This document shows, in pieces, positions 56,140-62,000 of a stretch of DNA of 62,000 bases. Positions within the stretch are counted from its first letter, which is position 1. Every line of letters begins with the position of its first letter. The notes beneath the pieces are model-generated. The model ran no database searches and had not been told where the DNA came from. It saw only the letters and a program-made list of their open reading frames with translations. The position numbers and the translations under genes were made by a program. This stretch comes from Neocallimastix lanati (nom. inval.) (taxonomy: Eukaryota; Neocallimastigomycota; Neocallimastigomycetes; Neocallimastigales; Neocallimastigaceae), in contig JACVTC010000100.1 in assembly GCA_016946835.1 (NCBI GenBank), positions 240,001-302,000 of the forward strand, written 5' to 3'.

Positions 56140-57657
56140 ATGAATAGTTTTCAATTTTTAGTCGCACTTACTGCCTCATTTGGTGGTCTTCTTTTCGGTT
56201 ATGAAGTTGGTGTCATGAATGTCGTTCTTGTTATGGACGCTTTCCGTATCTTCTTCAAATTCCACCATTGGAATGGTGATGGTCTTGATGAAAAGGGTCA
56301 ACCAACCAAAGATGTTGCTAATATGATGTACCGTGATTTAAAGGAAGCTGATAACAAGGCTACTCTTGAAGGTCTTATTACTTCCAGTTTCGTTCTTGGT
56401 GCACTTTGTGGTGCACTTATGGCTACTTACCTTGGTGAAAAGTATGGTCGTCAAAGAACTATTATGATTGGTGCCTGTATTTTCACTTGTGGTGCTGTCA
56501 TTCAAGGTCTTTCTGCTCGTTCTTGGGTTATGATTGCCGTTGGTCGTCTTATTACTGGTCTTTCCATTGGTTGTAATGGTGTCCTTTGTCCAACCTATAT
56601 TTCCGAAGTTGCCCCAGCCAAGATCAGAGGTACTCTTTCTTCTTGCTACCAACTTATGACTACTTTCGGTATTATTGTTGCTGCCGTCATTAACTCTATT
56701 GTCTGGTACTACACCAATGTCAAGCCAGAAGGTTTAGGTAAAACTAGAAGCAATATTTGGGAAGAAGTTTCTAACTTTGAATGGAGATTTGCTCTTTTAT
56801 TCCAAGTTGTTCCAGGTCTTGGTCTTGCTCTTCTTATGTGCTTCCTTCCAAAGTCACCACGTTGGTTATGTTCTAAGGATCGTGATGAAGAAGCTGTTGA
56901 AGTTTTAGCTAAGCTTAATGCTACCTCTACTTCTGATGAACTTGTTCAAAGTGAACTTAAGGCTATTCAAGAAGATGTTGCTGCTACTCGTGCTGCTGGT
57001 TCTTCTTCCTTTGGTGAACTTTTCAGTCCAGTTATTCGTCGTCGTACTTTCATTACTTTCTTAATGCAACTTTTCCAACAATGGACTGGTATTAATGTCA
57101 TTATGTACTACCAATCACAAATTTACAATGAAATTGGTTTCACTAAATTCATGTCTACTGTTGTTCTTCCAATTATCAACAACTTCGTCAACTTCATTTC
57201 TACTTTCCCAGGTATGTGGGGTATTGAAAGATTAGGTCGTAAGACTTTATTAGTTATTGGTTCACTTATGATGATGGTCTTCCACATTTCTACTTGGGCT
57301 TTCTCTACTCAAACTAGTAAAGGTAAGACCTGGCAATATCTTGCTGTTGCTAGTATTTTCCTTATGGTCTTCTCTTTCGCTTGGACTTGGGGTCCAGTTC
57401 CATGGGTCTACCAAGCCGAAGTTTTCCCACTTCGTGTCAGAGTTAAGGGTTCTGCTGTTGGTACCGTCTCTAACTTCCTTAACAACTGGATTATTGCTTT
57501 CGTCGGTCCAGCTCTTATGAAAGCCTGGTCCACCAAGACTTTCCTTCTTTTCGCTGCTGCCTGTCTTCTTGCTTGGGTCTACTCTCAATTCTACGTCATT
57601 GAATGTAAGGGTGTTAGTATTGATGAAATGGATGCCAAGATGGCCGGTAAAGCTTAA
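56140..57657 (+). CDS. MFS sugar porter (hexose/pentose transporter), copy 2
   Basis: Encodes the same 505 residues as the gene at 49932-51449. I find seven nucleotide differences between the two coding sequences, all synonymous (for example TCG/TCA, GGC/GGT, AGC/AGT, TTC/TTT, GCC/GCT, TCT/TCC, GTT/GTC). The near-identity begins about 36 bases before the ATG and continues about 300 bases past the stop, while DNA outside is diverged. Same orientation, start-to-start spacing 6208 bp. Both copies are intact and have a TATA-like element, so both are probably expressed. Confidence 0.95.
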   Translation: MNSFQFLVALTASFGGLLFGYEVGVMNVVLVMDAFRIFFKFHHWNGDGLDEKGQPTKDVANMMYRDLKEADNKATLEGLITSSFVLGALCGALMATYLGEKYGRQRTIMIGACIFTCGAVIQGLSARSWVMIAVGRLITGLSIGCNGVLCPTYISEVAPAKIRGTLSSCYQLMTTFGIIVAAVINSIVWYYTNVKPEGLGKTRSNIWEEVSNFEWRFALLFQVVPGLGLALLMCFLPKSPRWLCSKDRDEEAVEVLAKLNATSTSDELVQSELKAIQEDVAATRAAGSSSFGELFSPVIRRRTFITFLMQLFQQWTGINVIMYYQSQIYNEIGFTKFMSTVVLPIINNFVNFISTFPGMWGIERLGRKTLLVIGSLMMMVFHISTWAFSTQTSKGKTWQYLAVASIFLMVFSFAWTWGPVPWVYQAEVFPLRVRVKGSAVGTVSNFLNNWIIAFVGPALMKAWSTKTFLLFAAACLLAWVYSQFYVIECKGVSIDEMDAKMAGKA

Positions 57658-57961
57658 ATTATCTAGGAAAGAAACAATGTTCATAATATTCAGATATGAA
57701 ATTATGAAAATGATTTAATAAATTGAAAATTAAAATATTATTGAAAAACTACTTTATTTAATAATTAGTTTTGTTAAAAATAATAAATAATTCAATAAAT
57801 AATTCCAATTATATAAAAAAATAAAAATAATAAATAAATTGTAATAGAAAAACAAAAGAAATAAAATAATAATAATAATTAATAAATATTAATAATTTAT
57901 AATATTATTATAATTATTAATTATGTATGAATGTAGAAATCATTAATTTAATAAATAAAGT

Positions 57962-59104
57962 ATATTTAAAATATATGTGAAAGTTTAAATTATTGATAAT
58001 TATTATTATTATATATTTTTTTTGAATAATAAGCTTTATATATTTTTTTTGATAAATTAGTTAATAATTTAATTTATGGAAGTTATATTTTTATTATTAA
58101 AATTTTATAAATATTTATGCAATATTATTATTATCATTATTGTTATTGTTATTTATTTAGTAGTATTTTTTAAATAACATTTCAAAAAATTACATCATAT
58201 ATTTTGTAATTTCTTTTATTAATATAGTAAAGTGAACAATAGATTATTATTATGTATAACAATAAGGATTATAAAGTATATAAATTAAAAGATTCATGAT
58301 TAAAATATAAAAAAAAAAATAAAATTATTATTTTTAATCAAATTAATTACATTATTTGTTTTATATATAAAATATTATAATTATTATATATTATTATATA
58401 CATTTATAATATTAATAGACAAAGTAATTGAATTTAAATTGTTTGAGCATATTTTTATTTTTTTTTGTTCTAGTTAACAATGAAAACGATTATCACTGTT
58501 ATTGTAATAAAGAAATCAATTATTGAAACAAATGATAAAAATTAAATTTGAATTTAAATAGAAAAAATTCTTATTTAAATATTAAATGACCATTTATTGC
58601 CTATTTTAAGGATTAATTAAAATTTATTCTTTTAAAAATAATATATAGAAATCATTTCAATTCACATCATAATAATATAATTAATTTAAAATTTTACACT
58701 ATTTTTATTATATTTATTATAAAAATCTTTTTATAAAAAATTTATTTAAAATTATTTTATTTTTATTTTATATACAAATTTATTTTATATATTTTATATA
58801 ATTTTTAAAATATTTTTATAATTTATTTATTAATTGATATAGCAATAATGTAATTAATGCTTTTAAATATTCTTAATAATTAATAAATGGAGCTATAGTG
58901 CATTTTCTTTCGAAATATTAATAAATATATATATATATACAAATATTATTCAAACAATTATTAATATTAATATCATTTATAATAAATTATAAATTATAAT
59001 AAAATAAAAATATTCTATATTTAATTAAATGTGGATATAATTATTAATATTTTTGAAATAAATTAATTATAGAAATTTTTGAATTTTTTATTTAATATTG
59101 AAAT
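57962..59104. other. AT-rich intergenic region, no gene recognised
   Basis: Only A/T-rich sequence and short hairpins. It shows weak diverged similarity to DNA after transporter copy 1. No open frame of normal composition. Confidence 0.5.
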
Positions 59105-60877
59105 TGCTAGAATGTGTGAAATATTGCAATATAAAAAGTATTATAAGCCACAATGTACTAATATAAAGGCATATAATTTAGAATAATTAAGTGTTAGTAA
59201 TTTATTTAATCATAAAATATATTAATTAAATTGGCATAATTATAAAATATAAATTCCTGATTTTTAACAAATTAAGAATCTCATTTGACTCTTAAAAAGA
59301 TTCATAGCAAAAGAATCGTTTTTCCAGAAATAATATTATGTCAAAGAAAAATAAATTGGAATTTTTAATTATGATAAAAGCTGCTCATTATGTTAATTTA
59401 AGTAAAACTAATAAAACTGATCAAATTTATCAAGTTTGCAAAATTAAAGAAATGAATAAAATATAAAATAGTTGATAAAAGGAAGCTATTGTAAATTAAA
59501 TAAAACTCAAAAAATATAAAAATATTAATTTAATAGGGAAAAACACGATTAAACGTATATAAAAGAAGATTATATATTTTCATACAAGAAACTTTTAATT
59601 GAAATTATAATTTGATATTTTAACAAATAAAACTCTAGATTATTAGTAATGTAATATATCTATACATGAAAGAATCTACTATATGATAATCTATTTCCAC
59701 CTCATGAATATGCAAAACACAATTTAATAATATATTACAAAGATTTAAATAATCACATATTAGATAATGATTCTTTTTAAAAAATAAAACATATTATTTA
59801 AAATATAGCTATTTTAAGGAGTTTTTATACATATCAAACGATTATATATATATATACTATAATAATGGAGGAGACTATATGTCAGAGATTCCATACAAAA
59901 TAATTTAAAATATACGAATGAATGATGCTTATCCATTTTCAAACTATACCTATTGATTGAAAAGAATTCTAAAGTTATAATCACTAAACTTTTATCGTAT
60001 TTTAATGATGAGAAAACACAAATAAATATAATCCTTTTAAAAATTTAGATTTTTAGATTTTAGGGGATGTACGCAAATTAAAATAAAATTACCTAAAATA
60101 TTAAAGGAAAATTGCTTAACTGATTCTTTGTGTCTGTTATTTAAAAATAATATTTATCTTGGAAATGAATAAAATAGCCTAAAAGTAAAAATTAACAAAA
60201 ATTAACCTACAAAAAAAAAATTAACTGAAATATTTAATTTTAACCAATTATGAAACAATTTATATTATTTACTAATGAGTTTAAATGACTAGAATAATAT
60301 AATTAATTATAAATGCAATTAATTTTAATACCTTGATATTATAATTTATTAAGTACACTAATATATAATTAACAATTTACTTTGATAGCTATCGCTTATA
60401 CTACAAAGTGAAAATATATAAAAGATAGTGCTTATCACTTAGTTTTAGGGGGAAATTATTAGATTACAAATATATTTGAAATTATTTTAATAATTTATAA
60501 ATTGAATTAAATAATTAATATAATGAAAAAACATTTTATTCATGAATAATTAAAGGTTAATTTAGAATAGATATAAATAATAGTTTAATCAAGTTAATAT
60601 TATAAAATAGGATAATTTTATATACACATATTCACCAGTAAACCAATTTATTCATTATAGAATAACTAAGTTTAAGGGGGAATGATAGAATGTGTGAAAT
60701 ATATAAAAAATAAGCTTCAAATGTATTTAAACATATTATAATATATATAATGTATAAGCTACAATGTATCAATATAAAAGCATTAATTTTAAATAATTAA
60801 GTGCTAGTAACTCTTTATCATGAAATATATTAATAAAATTGACACATTTATAAACAATAAATTCATGACTCTTAACA
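59105..60877 (+). mobile_element. Decayed LTR retroelement, both LTRs recognisable
   Basis: The putative 5' LTR 59105-59269 begins TGCTAGAATGTGTGAAAT and ends TTTTTAACA. The putative 3' LTR 60683-60877 begins TGATAGAATGTGTGAAAT and ends GACTCTTAACA. They share TAAGCYACAATGTA, TTAAGTGYTAGTAA and CATRAAATATATTAAT. A polypurine tract (GTTTAAGGGGGAA, 60671-60682) lies immediately before the 3' LTR. The 1.4-kb interior has normal-looking patches (for example a 43-codon frame from ATG at about 59338) but many stops, and no gag, RT or integrase motif was recognised. The LTRs differ at many positions, so insertion is old. No target duplication is apparent. Confidence 0.65.
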
Positions 60878-62000
60878 AAACTTCATCAAATAATTTTTTA
60901 TTTTATTAATTATTTTATATTATTTATTTGTTTATTTATATTTTGAATAATATATATATTTCATTTTTGATAAAATTTAAAAGAAACTAAAAAATAATTA
61001 TTAAAATTCATTAATATATATTTTTATAATCTATTATAGAAAAGTGAAATATATCTATCTAGATATATCTTTATCTATATAAAAACACAACTATAAAACA
61101 ATATATAATTATTATAACAAATAAAGAAAAATCTATAATATTATTTGAATACATTATATAATAAAATTTTTAATTTTTAAATAGTATAAAAGCAATAATT
61201 ATTTATTTATTAATTAAAATATAATAATACATATTTTATTTAATACTAAATATATATATAAAGAAAATACATATATTATATTAATAATAACTAAAGCAAT
61301 CAATTAATATATATTTTATATTAATTATTTCTATAAAAATCCTTAATTAAGCTAATGAATATTAATATAAAGAAATTTTCATTCTTTAACATTATTTTCT
61401 AATAAATAATAAAAATAGGATATTTTTTATTTTATTTTCCTTTTTTTTTTTTTTTTTTTTTTGTTTTATTAATAAAAGTTAAATAAAATTAATAACAATT
61501 ATTATTATTATTATTAATAAATAAAATATAAATGTTGATAATAGTATTATTATTAAATAAATAAAATATAAATACTAATAATAATATTTTTATTACAACT
61601 TTTTAAATTGGTTTAAATTTTATTAATTTTAATTATTAAATTATTATTTTAATATTTTATTTTCATTTGATTTTTTTTTTCCATAATTTCTTTTATAACA
61701 ATTATATTTTCCATTAGTATATAAAATTTAATATGGAATATTTTTTTAATTTATTAATTCAAATTTTTTTTCTCACAAAGTTATTCATATAATTTTTACA
61801 AATTTAAAAAGATAAATACTAAAATATATTTTAAATGTAACCAAATAATAATATTATATTATATATAAACTTTTCTGATTGAATCATAATAATAAGTTTG
61901 TTATTTTAGAATAATAATTTAGCTATAATATAAAATTAATAAAAATAATAGATTTTCTAATAATTAATTTTATTTCAAACTAAATATCAAAATAAATATT
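60878..62000. other. AT-rich region to window end, nothing recognised
   Basis: Only A/T-rich sequence, a poly-T tract near 61440-61462 and AAT/ATT arrays. No gene, RNA or mobile-element motif identified. Confidence 0.6.

Noticed and set aside
59338-59466. 43-codon frame in the LTR-element interior as a real small gene
   Set aside because: Too short, no recognised motif and embedded in decayed element sequence; recorded only as part of the element.

Overview
The window looks like nuclear DNA of an anaerobic gut fungus (Neocallimastigomycota). Non-coding DNA is almost entirely A and T, with long homopolymer, AAT/AAAT and longer-period microsatellites. Genes stand out as islands of ordinary codons, three carry spliceosomal GT..AG introns of about 415-500 bp, and the encoded proteins include a CBM1-linked plant-cell-wall hydrolase, GH43 enzymes, a bacterial-type iron alcohol dehydrogenase and hexose/pentose-type transporters. 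The genus cannot be fixed from the sequence alone.

Layout: (1) 1-243 is the 3' end of an unrecognised gene. (2) 244-11736 is a gene-poor, extremely AT-rich stretch with several microsatellite families and hairpins. (3) 11737-16054 is a two-exon gene for a single-pass membrane protein with a very long, low-complexity cytoplasmic tail and a possible SH3-like segment. (4) 17134-18468 is a two-exon gene for a proline-rich, acidic, coiled-coil protein. (5) 19801-20976 (minus) is a YqhD-like iron alcohol dehydrogenase. (6) 22983-25225 (minus, two exons) encodes a secreted CBM1-linker-GH43 arabinanase-like enzyme. (7) 27952-40191 is a tandem array of three units of about 3.6-4.4 kb, each with a GH43 gene lacking the CBM1; two genes are intact and the third has a one-base frameshift. 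The start of a fourth unit is interrupted by repeat DNA and followed by a decayed Ty1/copia reverse transcriptase. (8) 41966-42751 (minus) encodes a secreted, very acidic repeat protein. (9) 44052-44985 (minus) is a decayed, internally deleted GH43 copy. (10) 45865-46713 (minus) is a decayed retroelement gag with a degenerate zinc knuckle. (11) 48871-49063 is a solo-LTR-like sequence. (12) 49932-51449 and 56140-57657 are two sugar-porter genes encoding the same 505-residue protein. Between them lie a possibly tRNA-derived retroposon and two elements with related terminal inverted repeats. (13) 59105-60877 is a decayed LTR element.

Functionally, the secreted GH43 enzymes would release arabinose or arabino-oligosaccharides from pectic arabinan, the CBM1 would hold one of them on cellulose-rich plant wall, and the sugar porters could import released sugars. 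The alcohol dehydrogenase fits fermentative redox disposal or aldehyde detoxification. Linking these into one arabinan-use cluster is inference. The window also records strong genome dynamics: tandem duplication with an unequal-crossover signature, apparent gene conversion between transporter copies, and layered mobile-element debris.
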